Part shown: positions 1 to 9,001 of the stretch, in pieces
Layout: each line of letters begins with the position of its first letter
How positions within the stretch are numbered: position 1 is the first letter of the stretch
Assembly (NCBI RefSeq): GCF_009650135.1
Contig: NZ_CP045871.1
Location: 1,054,001 to 1,118,000, forward strand
Source: Litorivicinus lipolyticus
GTDB lineage: Bacteria; Pseudomonadota; Gammaproteobacteria; Pseudomonadales; Litorivicinaceae
Reading direction: 5' to 3'
Length of the DNA: 64,000 bases
The notes under the pieces: model-generated
What the model was told of the DNA's origin: nothing
The model's input: only the letters and a program-made list of their open reading frames with translations
Databases searched by the model: none
Program-made: the position numbers and the translations under genes

Positions 1-359
1 CTGGCGTCGAACTCGAAGATGGACCGGCCAAGTTTACCGACATTCAGCCCTCGCTGGAGGACGGCGACGGTCAGAACCACTGGTACTACTGTGTTCTGAT
101 GGAAGGGCGGCACCGTGAAGCTCGGCGCCTGTGGGACAGCCAGGGCGTCACTGTGTCGCGCCTGCGTCGCGTGCGTTACGGTTGCATCTTCTTGCCCAAA
201 CGCCTGCGCTCGGGTCGTTGGGAAGAGTTGGACCAGCGTAGCTGCAACGACCTCGCCGATTCGGTTGGCGTCGAACGGGCCGCCGTGCCGCAAAAGACCC
301 CGGATCAGCTGATCAAAGAACGCCGCGTCAGCAAAAAACGCGTCCGCATCAAGCGATAA
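1..359 (+). CDS. rluB: 23S rRNA pseudouridine synthase RluB, C-terminal part (5' end outside window)
   Basis: Open reading frame entering from the left edge (first full codon at base 3) and ending with TAA at 357-359. The visible 118 residues match the C-terminal half of RluB, which converts U2605-type uridine of 23S rRNA to pseudouridine. The strongest signatures are GVELEDGPAKF, the EGRHREARRLW strand-helix motif and the SRLRRVRYG segment. After the fold the protein has a short basic tail (KKRVRIKR), common in RluB. It converges with, and overlaps by 11 bases, the diguanylate cyclase gene on the other strand. The N-terminal S4 domain and catalytic Asp lie outside the window. Confidence 0.9.
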   Translation, partial: GVELEDGPAKFTDIQPSLEDGDGQNHWYYCVLMEGRHREARRLWDSQGVTVSRLRRVRYGCIFLPKRLRSGRWEELDQRSCNDLADSVGVERAAVPQKTPDQLIKERRVSKKRVRIKR

Positions 360-1134
360 AGGCCTGGCAGGTCTGGTTGCGGCCGCGATCTTTGGCCGCA
401 TACAGGGCTTTGTCAGCCTGATCGATCAAGGCGCTCAGGTCGCAGTCGCCATAAGCGACGCCGGCACTGGCGCTGATTGCGCAGCGGATCCCGGCCAGCC
501 CGAGGGTGCCGCTAATCTGGCCGCGTAACCGCTCGGCAATGGCCATCACGTCATCCCCGGCGTGCACGCTCATCACCACCAAAAACTCCTCACCACCCCA
601 GCGATAGGCACAGTCACCGGCGCGCAAATGCCGTTGCAGGCGCTTGGCGACGTGGACCAAAACTTTGTCGCCTGCGCAATGGCCATAGCGGTCGTTGACC
701 TGTTTGAAGTGGTCCAAATCCAGCAGCATGGCGACCCGAAAGTCACCACGATGGGTGTGTTGGTGAAAGGCGCGGCGGTTTGCCAGGCCCGTTAAAGGAT
801 CGATGTTGGCGGCATGCTCGGCGCGTGCCAACCGCACCGTGTAGGCAATCGCCATGGATACCGTCTCACCCAGCCGTGCCAGCGCGCTACCCGTGCCGGG
901 GCCGTAAAGGATCAGTTCAGCGATGTCTTCGCCTTGCCAGGTGATAGGCAGGCAGTCGCGGCGTAGCCGTCGGTCGCCGACATGCCAGCTGGGCAGGTCG
1001 CGGGTCCGCAAGCTGGCCCCAACGTAGCCGTCGCCGGCGCACAGTTCTAACACACGCGTCAGCAGCGACTGCGGCTCCAGTGTTTCCAGTAGGTACATCT
1101 GTGCGTTCTGTGTGCGGGGTTGTAACGAGTGCAT
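349..1134 (-). CDS. GGDEF-domain diguanylate cyclase
   Basis: Predicted to make cyclic di-GMP from two GTP. A 261-residue protein when started at the ATG at 1134, which has an AGAGGA ribosome site 6-7 bases upstream; the longer frame to 1302 has an unlikely basic, low-complexity N-terminus. Residues 1-105 form an N-terminal region without a recognised sensory domain. The GGDEF domain starts at DPLTGLANRR (about residue 112), with the active loop GGEEF at 180-184. An RxxD (RAGD, 171-174) sits exactly five residues before it, so the c-di-GMP feedback inhibition site appears intact. No transmembrane segment is evident, so it is probably cytoplasmic. Catalytic activity is inferred from intact motifs. 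Confidence 0.88.
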   Translation of the reverse strand: MHSLQPRTQNAQMYLLETLEPQSLLTRVLELCAGDGYVGASLRTRDLPSWHVGDRRLRRDCLPITWQGEDIAELILYGPGTGSALARLGETVSMAIAYTVRLARAEHAANIDPLTGLANRRAFHQHTHRGDFRVAMLLDLDHFKQVNDRYGHCAGDKVLVHVAKRLQRHLRAGDCAYRWGGEEFLVVMSVHAGDDVMAIAERLRGQISGTLGLAGIRCAISASAGVAYGDCDLSALIDQADKALYAAKDRGRNQTCQAFIA

Positions 1135-1323
1135 GGTGAATCCTCTGCGGTGCGTCAGATTCACACAGCAATGGCTGTGCCAAGGCCGGGTTCGCCGGCC
1201 GTACAATGAGTGATTAGGGTCATTATTGTGATCTGGTTTGCGTTTCGCCGGCGGCTTGGCGTGGGTTGGCGGTGGTTGGCAGCATCGTTTGCGGCCAACC
1301 ATTGCCGCCGTGTCAGAAAAGCG

Positions 1324-2085
1324 TCAGCGGTCCAGTCGTGCTTTGATGCGTTGGCCGCGCTGGGGTTGGCTGTCCATGCTTAATAGCCAGTGATAGAAGG
1401 GCATTAGCTGCGCCGGCTCGGGGTGATCCATCGGGTCCTCGCCCGGGTAGGCGGCCGCGCGCATTGACGTTCGCGTGGCGCCAGGGTCAATGCAGAAAAC
1501 GCGCGTGCTCGAGGTGTTCTCGAGTTCGTCCGCCAGCAACTGGGCCAACCCTTCGATGGCGAATTTGCTGACCGCATACGCGCCCCAGTAGGCACGCGCT
1601 TTGGCACCGACCCCACTGGACGTCAACACCAAGGTGGCGTTTTCGGTGGCGTCCAGCAGCGGCAGCAGGCCCTGGGTTAGGTAAAGGACCGCGTCGACAT
1701 TGACGCGCTGCACACGTTCCCACTCTTTGCTTTTGATGCTGGCGACGGGGGTGCGTGAGCCCAGTAGTGCGGCGTTGTGGATAACGCCGTTGAGTTTACC
1801 AAAGTGCGTTTCGATCATGCCGGCGAGTTCTTCGGCGGCGTCCAGCGTTAGGGTTTCCAGATCCAGCGGGATGATCACCGGTTCCGGCAGCGACTCGGCC
1901 ATCAGCCCGTCGTAAAGGGTTTCGAGGGCGGCCTCGTCGCGACCCAGCATCAACACTGTGGCGCCGGCGCGCGCCAAGCTCCAGCACAGGGCTTCGCCGA
2001 TACCGCGGGTGGCCCCGGTGACCAGGTGAATCTGGCCTTGCAGCTGCTGGTCGATCGGGTAGTCGGCATGCAGAATCTGGCTCAC
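1324..2085 (-). CDS. yciK: YciK-family short-chain dehydrogenase/reductase
   Basis: A 253-residue classical SDR with the NAD(P)-binding TGATRGIGE motif near residue 20, the NAA motif (HNAALLG), a catalytic Ser (LTSSGVG) and YAVSK as the catalytic Tyr/Lys pair. The late motifs DPGATRTSMRA and a PEDP-like segment match E. coli YciK closely. Start chosen at GTG 2085: it overlaps the ubiG stop as GTGA and has AAGGA upstream, while the longer open frame runs through ubiG. It is the last gene of a three-gene minus-strand operon (mtaD-like, ubiG, yciK). The substrate of YciK is not known to me. Confidence 0.88.
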   Translation of the reverse strand: MSQILHADYPIDQQLQGQIHLVTGATRGIGEALCWSLARAGATVLMLGRDEAALETLYDGLMAESLPEPVIIPLDLETLTLDAAEELAGMIETHFGKLNGVIHNAALLGSRTPVASIKSKEWERVQRVNVDAVLYLTQGLLPLLDATENATLVLTSSGVGAKARAYWGAYAVSKFAIEGLAQLLADELENTSSTRVFCIDPGATRTSMRAAAYPGEDPMDHPEPAQLMPFYHWLLSMDSQPQRGQRIKARLDR

Positions 2086-2795
2086 AAAGGCTTCCTTACA
2101 CTCATGAAGTAGTTGACCGCTAAATCGTTCTGGGTCAGTTCGAACGGCTGTGGCTGCAGCGCACGCAGCGGATTCAAGCGTACGCCGGTTACGGCCTTGA
2201 TTTCGAGCCCGTGGCGGCGGCACATCTCGGCAAGCTCGCTCGGTTTGATGAATTTTCGGTAGGTGTGGGTGCCCGGTTCGACCCATTTAAGCAGGTACTC
2301 GGCCGCGACAATGCCCAGCAAAAAACCGCGAGCCGTCCGGTTGAGGGTACTCAGCACCGCGGTGCCGCCGGGCGCCAGTGCGTGGCTGATGGCGGCAATC
2401 ACGGATTCTGGGTCCGGTACGTGCTCGAGCATTTCCAAGCAGGTCACCAACTCGTAGCGGCCGGGATTGGCGGCGGCCCAGTCCTCGGCCATGCCCAGTT
2501 GGTAGTCAACCTGGATCTGGTGGTCGTCAGCGTGCAGCTGGGCGGCTTTTAACAGTTTGTCGGCGCCGTCCAAACCGGTCACCACAGCCCCGCGGGCGGC
2601 CATGGCTTCGGCCGCCAGTCCGCCACCGCAACCGATGTCCAGCACCTCGGCGTCGACCAAGCTGCCGTATTGGTTTTCGATCCAATCGATACGCAGCGGA
2701 TTCAGCATGTGCAGCGGTTTCATCGGGCCTTTGGGGTCCCAGAAATCGCGCGCCAGTGCGTTGAAGCGCGCCAATTCGGCGTCGTCTTTGTTCAT
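2082..2795 (-). CDS. ubiG: Ubiquinone biosynthesis O-methyltransferase UbiG
   Basis: SAM-dependent methyltransferase for the two O-methylation steps of ubiquinone synthesis (on the 2-polyprenyl-6-hydroxyphenol and 3-demethylubiquinol intermediates). The 237-residue length and sequence fit UbiG: FNALARDFWDPKGPMKPLH at the N-terminus, SAM-binding motif I VLDIGCGGG near residue 52, CLEMLEHVPDP, and the late HTYRKFIKPSEL segment. ATG at 2795 has GGAGAAGTC upstream and overlaps the stop of the preceding amidohydrolase (ATGA), so the two are translationally coupled. Expected to be cytoplasmic or membrane-peripheral. Confidence 0.95.
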   Translation of the reverse strand: MNKDDAELARFNALARDFWDPKGPMKPLHMLNPLRIDWIENQYGSLVDAEVLDIGCGGGLAAEAMAARGAVVTGLDGADKLLKAAQLHADDHQIQVDYQLGMAEDWAAANPGRYELVTCLEMLEHVPDPESVIAAISHALAPGGTAVLSTLNRTARGFLLGIVAAEYLLKWVEPGTHTYRKFIKPSELAEMCRRHGLEIKAVTGVRLNPLRALQPQPFELTQNDLAVNYFMSVRKPL

Positions 2796-4102
2796 GACTT
2801 CTCCATGGTTTTGCGCATGCGCTGAACATCGCGGGCCAGGGCATTGACGTCGACGCCGGCGGGGCGCCCTTGCTCAGCCTTAAGGCGGCCGTCAATCCAG
2901 ACCTGATCGACACAGGCGCGGGCGGTGTAAAACACCGCAGCCAGCGGGTCGGTCAGCGGCTTCAAAAAGGGGTCGGACAGGTTGATCGCGACCATGTCAG
3001 CGGCCTTACCAATTTCCAGGCTACCGATTTCGTCGTCCAAGCCCAGGGCGCGGGCGCCATTCAGGGTCATGACTTGCAGGGTTTGCTGCAGCGTCATAGC
3101 GGTCGCATCGCCGCTACCGCCCTTGGCCAGCAAAGTCGCATTGCGGGCTTCGCTTAACAGGTCCTGATCGTTGTTGCTGGCAGCGCCGTCGGTGCCAATG
3201 CACAGGTTGACGCCGGCGGCCAACAAATCGCGTGTCCGGGCTAGTCCACTGGCGAGTTTCAAATTCGAGTCCGGGCAGGTCACCGCGGTGGAGTTGGTTT
3301 CGGCCAGCAACGCAATGTCGTCGTCGTTCAGCGCGACCACGTGGACCGCTTGAAAATCAGGGCCTAGCAAACCCAGTCGATGCAAGCGCTGGAGCGGACG
3401 TTCACCGCCAGCTTTGATAGCGTCGTCGACCTCGGACTGGGTTTCCTGAACGTGGCATTGGATACGCAGGTTAAGTTGGTCGGCCAGGGTTCTTAACTTG
3501 GTGAAGGTTTCGTCACTGACGGTATAGGGCGCGTGCGGCCCCAGCGCGATAGTGACGCGGCTGTGGTGCTTGTATTGGTCGTGCAGCGCCAGCGTTTTAG
3601 AAATGCCGTCGGCGGCATCCGTGGCCCAGGCGGTGGGGAAGTCGATAATCGGCGTCGCCAGTTGGCAGCGCAGGCCCATTTCCAACGCCGCTTCGGCGAC
3701 TGCATCCGGGTAGAAATACATGTCACTAAAGGTCGTGGTGCCGCCGGTCAGCATTTCGGCAATCGACCAGCGCGCGCCCAACGACACCATCTCGTACGAG
3801 ACCTGGGCATTTTCCATCGGCCAGATCGCGTCTTCGAGCCATTGTTGCAGTGGTAAATCGCTGCCGACGCCGCGCATCAAAGTCATCGCGGCGTGGTTGT
3901 GCAGATTAATGAACCCAGGCGTGACGATGGATTCCCCCAGCTGGTGGTGTTGCTTGGCTTGGTACTGTAAGCGGGCGCGCGCGGTTGGGCACAGGTCGAT
4001 GATTCGGCCCTTATCCACGATCAAGCTGTGGTGCTCTAGAACCTTTGCTGGGACAACGGGTGCGATCCAACGTGCATCTATTTGTAAGTCAACGGATTTC
4101 AA
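2792..4102 (-). CDS. mtaD: TRZ/ATZ-family amidohydrolase, MtaD-like (methylthioadenosine/S-adenosylhomocysteine deaminase type)
   Basis: Metal-dependent hydrolase of the amidohydrolase superfamily. Ligand motifs are visible in order: HNH (in INLHNHAAMTLMRG), the HVQET histidine, and Asp in GTDGAASNN. The family deaminates 5'-methylthioadenosine, S-adenosylhomocysteine or related adenosines; the exact substrate cannot be told from sequence. Placement just upstream of ubiG, whose SAM-dependent reaction yields S-adenosylhomocysteine, is consistent with by-product removal, and this gene pair is known in Pseudomonas. I place the start at TTG 4102, which has AGAGG seven bases upstream; TTG 4120 is in frame but has no ribosome site. 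It is divergent from gyrA. Confidence 0.85.
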   Translation of the reverse strand: MKSVDLQIDARWIAPVVPAKVLEHHSLIVDKGRIIDLCPTARARLQYQAKQHHQLGESIVTPGFINLHNHAAMTLMRGVGSDLPLQQWLEDAIWPMENAQVSYEMVSLGARWSIAEMLTGGTTTFSDMYFYPDAVAEAALEMGLRCQLATPIIDFPTAWATDAADGISKTLALHDQYKHHSRVTIALGPHAPYTVSDETFTKLRTLADQLNLRIQCHVQETQSEVDDAIKAGGERPLQRLHRLGLLGPDFQAVHVVALNDDDIALLAETNSTAVTCPDSNLKLASGLARTRDLLAAGVNLCIGTDGAASNNDQDLLSEARNATLLAKGGSGDATAMTLQQTLQVMTLNGARALGLDDEIGSLEIGKAADMVAINLSDPFLKPLTDPLAAVFYTARACVDQVWIDGRLKAEQGRPAGVDVNALARDVQRMRKTMEKS

Positions 4103-4237
4103 TCTCGGGCCTCTGCTCAACGGCGATTGGCTATGGTACTCTTTCTGGCCAAATTTGGGAGTCGCGCGCCGGGCGGATTTGTCGCTGAATAACCGCCGCG
4201 GGCACTCCCACTAACCTGACCCAGTGTAAGGATTGCG

Positions 4238-6874
4238 ATGAGCACGGACTCCCGCGAAATTCAGCCGATTAACATTGAAGACGAGCTGAAACAGAGCTAT
4301 TTGGACTACGCCATGTCGGTCATTGTCGGCCGCGCATTGCCCGACGCCAGGGATGGCCTAAAGCCGGTCCACCGGCGCGTGCTGTTCGCGATGGACGTGC
4401 TCAGCAACGACTGGAACCGTGCCTATAAAAAATCCGCGCGTATTGTCGGTGACGTGATTGGTAAGTATCACCCCCACGGTGATACCGCGGTTTATGACAC
4501 CATCGTTCGGATGGCGCAGGACTTTAGCCTGCGCTACCCCTTGGTCGACGGCCAAGGCAACTTCGGTTCGATTGACGGTGACCGCGCGGCGGCCATGCGT
4601 TACACCGAAATCCGGATGCGCCGCATCGCCCATGAAATGTTGGGTGACCTGGACAAAGACACGGTCGACTATGTGCCGAACTACGACGGCACCGAAAAAA
4701 TCCCCGACGTGTTGCCGACTCGAATCCCGAACTTGTTGGTCAACGGTAGCGCCGGTATTGCGGTGGGCATGGCGACCAACATTCCGCCGCATAACCTGCG
4801 TGAAATTTTAGATGCTTGCTTTGTGTTGCTCGACAAGCCCGAGGCCGACGTAGAAGAGTTGATGGAGCACGTGCGTGCGCCGGACTTCCCGACGGGTGGA
4901 TTCGTTAATGGCCTGGCGGGCGTGCGTGATGCCTACCGAACCGGGCGTGGCAAATGCTACATCCGCGCCAAGCACATCATCGAAGAAAAGGACAATGGCA
5001 AGGTTGCGATTGTCTTCACCGAAATGCCCTACCAGGTCAACAAAGCCAAGTTGACCGAAAAGATCGCCGAATTGGTCAAAGAAAAACGCATCGAAGGTAT
5101 TTCCGAGCTGCGTGACGAATCGGACAAAGACGGCATTCGCTTAGTGGTCGAGCTGCGCCGTGGCGAACCCTGGGAAGTGATCCTGAACCAGCTGTTTAAA
5201 GACACGGCATTGGAAACCAGCTTTGGCATCAACATGGTCGCCTTGGTCGGTAACCAGCCGCGGATTTTGAACCTCAAGGACCTGTTAGAAGAGTTCCTGA
5301 CGCACCGCCGTGAAGTGGTCACCCGGCGCTCGATTTTCGAGCTTAAGGAAGCGCGCCGTAAAGGCCACGTGTTAGAAGGGCAAGCGGTCGCATTGGCCAA
5401 CATTGACCCGATCATCGAGTTGATTAAGTCCAGCACCAACAGCGGCGAAGCGAAAGACAAGTTGGTCGCACGCGGGTGGGCGCCGGGCAACGTTATGGCG
5501 ATGTTGGAACGTGCCGGCGAAGGCGGCGTCAAGCCCGAGGACCTGCCGGATGGCTATGGTTTGGTCGGCACGGACTACCACATGAGCCCGGCCCAAGCGC
5601 AAGCGATTTTGGACCTGCGATTGCACCGTTTGACCGGTCTTGAGCAAGACAAAATCATGGAGGATTACAATGAAATCCTCGAAATCATTATTAAGCTGAA
5701 GCTGATTTTGGGCGATGCGGCTGAACTCAAGCGGGTCATTCGCGAAGAGTTTGAGGACATTCGTGCGCGCTACGGCGATGACCGCCGCAGCGTGATTATC
5801 GAAAACCGCCTGTCGTTGACAACTGAAGACCTGATCGCCCCCGAAGAAATGGTCGTGACGTTGTCGCGCGATGGGTGGGCCAAGTGCCAACCTATTTCTG
5901 CTTACCGCGCCCAGCGCCGCGGCGGTAAAGGTAAAATCGCGACCGGTCTGAAAGAAGAGGACGTGGTCGAGCACCTGTTGATCGCCAACACCCACGATAC
6001 GGTCTTGATGTTCACCGATAAGGGCCGTCTGTTTTGGCTCAAAGTCTACGAAATACCCCAGGCCAGCCGGATTGCCCGTGGCCGGCCTCTGATCAATATG
6101 CTCGAAGGGTTGGGTGACGAAAAAGTCACTGCGATTTTGCCCTTGGCCAAGGACGAGGCCGGCGAAGACCGCAATGTGTGCATGGCGACCGCCAGTGGCG
6201 TGATCAAGAAAGTACCGCTGGTCGCGTTTGCGCGTCCGCGTGCCGCCGGCATCATTGCGATTGGTTTGGATGAGGGTGACCGATTGATCAGCGTGGCGCT
6301 GACGGATGGTCGTCAAACCATCATGTTGATGACCTCGTCAGGCAAGGCCTTGCGATTCGAAGAAAGCCTGGTCCGCTCCATGGGCCGTCAGGCGCGCGGC
6401 GTCACCGGCATTAAATTCCGCGACCCCAGCGCCGAGTCTGTGATCTCAATGATTATTCCGGGCGAGGGCACCTCGGTGTTGCTGGCCAGCGAACACGGGT
6501 TTGGCAAGCGCGTTGCGATTGATGAATTTCCGCTCAAAGGGCGGGCCGGTTTGGGCGTAATCGCGATTAACTGTTCTGACCGTAACGGTCAGCTGGTGGG
6601 TGCCGTACAGGTCGCCCCCGAAGACGACGTTATTTTGATCTCGAACCGCGGCACTATGGTGCGCACGCCAGTCGAGCAGATCAGCGAGTTGGGCCGTGCC
6701 GCGCAGGGCGTGACATTGCTCAAAGTCGCCAAGGGCGAACAGCTGGTTAGCGTCGCCGGCGTTCCGGACACCGGTGAAGACGACGGCGTCGAGGACATGG
6801 ACGCGGTAGAGGCCGCGGTGGAACTCGATCGCGAGTCCAGCGAGCCGGGCCAGGGTGACGATGCGGACGTTTAA
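4238..6874 (+). CDS. gyrA: DNA gyrase subunit A
   Basis: Breakage-reunion subunit of the A2B2 type II topoisomerase that introduces negative supercoils. It has 878 residues, the usual proteobacterial length. The catalytic tyrosine is Y122 with R121 ([10 protein letters not shown]), and the numbering equals E. coli. In the quinolone-resistance region the residues are T83 and D87 (HGDTAVYD); Thr at 83 is the natural state in Pseudomonas aeruginosa. The C-terminal beta-pinwheel contains a GyrA-box-like QRRGGKG segment. The tail is acidic. ATG 4238 has TAAGGA eight bases upstream. It leads the gyrA-serC-pheA-tyrA/aroA-cmk unit and overlaps serC by 14 bases. Confidence 0.98.
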   Translation: MSTDSREIQPINIEDELKQSYLDYAMSVIVGRALPDARDGLKPVHRRVLFAMDVLSNDWNRAYKKSARIVGDVIGKYHPHGDTAVYDTIVRMAQDFSLRYPLVDGQGNFGSIDGDRAAAMRYTEIRMRRIAHEMLGDLDKDTVDYVPNYDGTEKIPDVLPTRIPNLLVNGSAGIAVGMATNIPPHNLREILDACFVLLDKPEADVEELMEHVRAPDFPTGGFVNGLAGVRDAYRTGRGKCYIRAKHIIEEKDNGKVAIVFTEMPYQVNKAKLTEKIAELVKEKRIEGISELRDESDKDGIRLVVELRRGEPWEVILNQLFKDTALETSFGINMVALVGNQPRILNLKDLLEEFLTHRREVVTRRSIFELKEARRKGHVLEGQAVALANIDPIIELIKSSTNSGEAKDKLVARGWAPGNVMAMLERAGEGGVKPEDLPDGYGLVGTDYHMSPAQAQAILDLRLHRLTGLEQDKIMEDYNEILEIIIKLKLILGDAAELKRVIREEFEDIRARYGDDRRSVIIENRLSLTTEDLIAPEEMVVTLSRDGWAKCQPISAYRAQRRGGKGKIATGLKEEDVVEHLLIANTHDTVLMFTDKGRLFWLKVYEIPQASRIARGRPLINMLEGLGDEKVTAILPLAKDEAGEDRNVCMATASGVIKKVPLVAFARPRAAGIIAIGLDEGDRLISVALTDGRQTIMLMTSSGKALRFEESLVRSMGRQARGVTGIKFRDPSAESVISMIIPGEGTSVLLASEHGFGKRVAIDEFPLKGRAGLGVIAINCSDRNGQLVGAVQVAPEDDVILISNRGTMVRTPVEQISELGRAAQGVTLLKVAKGEQLVSVAGVPDTGEDDGVEDMDAVEAAVELDRESSEPGQGDDADV

Positions 6875-7910
6875 TTTCAGTGCCGGTCCCGCCGGCCTAC
6901 CGCTGTCGGTGCTCGAATCGGCCCAGGCTGAACTGCTAGATTGGCAGGGGCTGGGGACTTCGGTGATGGAAATCAGTCACCGAGACCCGCGTGTCATCGC
7001 CGTCTTTGAGTCGGCCCAGCGTCAGATCCGCGAGCTGCTGGCGGTGCCGGATGATTACGCCGTGATCTTTGCCCAGGGCGGCGCCAGCGCTATGTTTGAC
7101 TTGATTCCACAGAACCTCTCGCCGGCTTCGGTTCATGTGCTGAACACCGGTGCCTGGTCGGAAAAAGCAATCAAGGGTGCCCAGCGCCACGCAGCGGTCA
7201 CCGTGACCGGCGCGGCGCCTTACGTCGACGTGCCGGCTCTGTCCCCAGTGAGCGGCGTTGATTATCTGCACTACTGTCACAACGAAACGATCCACGGGGT
7301 TCGGGTGGCGGACATTGGCACCCACCAGGTTCCGGTGGTGTGCGACGCCAGCTCCAGCATTTTTTCCGAGGCGATTGACTGGTCCCGGCATGACCTGGTG
7401 TATGCCGGTGCCCAAAAAAACCTCGGCCCGAGCGGTGTTTGTTTGGTGATCGCCAAACGCAGCCTGTTAAACGCTGATGCGGCGTTGGCGCCGGTGTTCA
7501 ATTTTGCCAAGCTGGATGCCGAGGGCTCGATGGTCAATACGCCGCCCGTTTTTGCGGTCTATTTGATCGAAAAAGTGTTGGCGTGGATCACGCAGCGCGG
7601 CGGCGTCAGTGCCATGAAAGCGGCCGCCCAGCGCCGCAGCACGTCACTGTATGCGGCGATCGACCAGAGCGACTTTTACAGCAATCCGGTGGCGCCGGCG
7701 GCGCGGTCGTGGATGAATGTGCCATTTTTGCTGGCCAACCCGGATTTGGACGCTGAATTTGTCCGCCAAAGCGAAGCGCAGGGCTTGATGTTCCTCAAAG
7801 GCCATCGCAGCGTCGGCGGTATGCGCGCGTCGCTGTACAACGCTTTGCCGGATGCTGCGGTGCCGGCATTGATTCAGTTTATGCAACATTTCGAGGCGAC
7901 CCGCGCATGA
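6861..7910 (+). CDS. serC: Phosphoserine aminotransferase
   Basis: PLP enzyme converting 3-phosphohydroxypyruvate and glutamate to phosphoserine (serine pathway), also acting in pyridoxal phosphate synthesis. About 349 residues. [11 protein letters not shown] at the N-terminus, the [10 protein letters not shown] motif, and the Schiff-base lysine in [11 protein letters not shown] (K186 from this start) are all present, and the protein ends in the [12 protein letters not shown] block. Start set to ATG 6861 with AGGG just upstream; an in-frame GTG lies at 6855. Both starts lie within the gyrA end, so translation is probably coupled. Overlaps pheA as ATGA. Confidence 0.97.
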   Translation: MRTFNFSAGPAGLPLSVLESAQAELLDWQGLGTSVMEISHRDPRVIAVFESAQRQIRELLAVPDDYAVIFAQGGASAMFDLIPQNLSPASVHVLNTGAWSEKAIKGAQRHAAVTVTGAAPYVDVPALSPVSGVDYLHYCHNETIHGVRVADIGTHQVPVVCDASSSIFSEAIDWSRHDLVYAGAQKNLGPSGVCLVIAKRSLLNADAALAPVFNFAKLDAEGSMVNTPPVFAVYLIEKVLAWITQRGGVSAMKAAAQRRSTSLYAAIDQSDFYSNPVAPAARSWMNVPFLLANPDLDAEFVRQSEAQGLMFLKGHRSVGGMRASLYNALPDAAVPALIQFMQHFEATRA

Positions 7911-9001
7911 ACCTTGACCAATTAAGGCAGGGGATTGACGACGTCGACCTGCAGATCCAGCGGTTGATTGAACGCCGTGCGGAACTGGCACAACAGGTCG
8001 GCCGGGTTAAAAAGGCCGACTCGAACGATCAGCCCGTGGTGTTTTATCGTCCAGACCGCGAGGCCTTGGTCTTGCGTGAGGTGATTGACCGGGCCCAAGG
8101 TGACTTGCCGCCGAAACGCATCGCACGCATTTTTCGCGAAATTATGAGTGCCTGCTTGGCCTTGGAAGAGCCCACGCGGATCGCCTTTTTGGGCCCCGAG
8201 GGGACCTTTACCGAAGCCGCCGCGCAAAAGCACTTTGGCAGCGCCGGTCGACCGGCGCCTCAAACCACTATCCGTGACGTTTTTCGCGAAGTCGAAGCCG
8301 GCAGTGCGCATTACGGCGTCGTGCCGGTGGAAAACTCGACCGAGGGCGTGGTCAGCCACACCTTGGACTGCTTCATCAATTCGCCGCTTAAAATTTGCGG
8401 TGAAGTAGAGATGCCGATTCACCACAACCTGATGGCCGCCGGCGCGATTGATGTGCGTGCCATTACCCAGGTCTTTAGTCACCAGCAGTCACTGGCCCAG
8501 TGTCGCCAATGGCTGGATGCCAACATCCCGCAGGCCACGCGCACCGCGGTCACTTCGAACGCCGAGGCGGCACGTATGATTGCGGAGGACATGCCGGCCG
8601 GCGAAGTTTGGGTCGCGATTGGTGGTGATATGGCCGCGGCACGCTACGATTTGGAGTTTGTCGCCCGTCGCATCGAGGACGAGCCGGACAACTCGACCCG
8701 ATTTTTGGTCATCGGCAGCATCGAACCCGGCCCGACTGGGGACGACAAAACCTCGATTATTGTCAGCCTGGAAAATCAGCCTGGCGCGCTTTATGGCCTG
8801 TTGGAACCCTTCAAAGATCGCAACATAGACATGACCCGGTTAGAGTCCCGCCCGGCGCGGATGGCGACCTGGGCTTATGTGTTCTACCTCGACTTTAATG
8901 GGCATCAACAGGACCCTGAAGTTGCCGCCTTGTTGGACGATTTACGCGAGCAGTGCCTGGAGCTGCAAATACTGGGGTCCTATCCCCGCGCTGTGCTGTG
9001 A
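7907..9001 (+). CDS. pheA: Bifunctional chorismate mutase / prephenate dehydratase (P-protein)
   Basis: Converts chorismate to prephenate and then to phenylpyruvate for phenylalanine. The 364 residues hold an AroQ-type mutase at about 1-88 (LRQGIDDVDLQI, RPDREALVL), a prephenate dehydratase at about 93-270 (FLGPEGTFTEAA, VPVENSTEGVV) and a C-terminal ACT domain (SLENQPGALYGLLEPF, ESRPARM) that in this family senses phenylalanine. The ESRP motif is part of that allosteric site. Overlaps serC by ATGA and the next gene by GTGA. No leader-peptide attenuator is possible here because the gene is internal to an operon. Confidence 0.97.
   Translation: MNLDQLRQGIDDVDLQIQRLIERRAELAQQVGRVKKADSNDQPVVFYRPDREALVLREVIDRAQGDLPPKRIARIFREIMSACLALEEPTRIAFLGPEGTFTEAAAQKHFGSAGRPAPQTTIRDVFREVEAGSAHYGVVPVENSTEGVVSHTLDCFINSPLKICGEVEMPIHHNLMAAGAIDVRAITQVFSHQQSLAQCRQWLDANIPQATRTAVTSNAEAARMIAEDMPAGEVWVAIGGDMAAARYDLEFVARRIEDEPDNSTRFLVIGSIEPGPTGDDKTSIIVSLENQPGALYGLLEPFKDRNIDMTRLESRPARMATWAYVFYLDFNGHQQDPEVAALLDDLREQCLELQILGSYPRAVL

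Noticed and set aside
5372..6316. 314 aa minus-strand frame inside gyrA
   Set aside because: Antisense shadow of a strongly conserved gene, with no independent codon or motif support.
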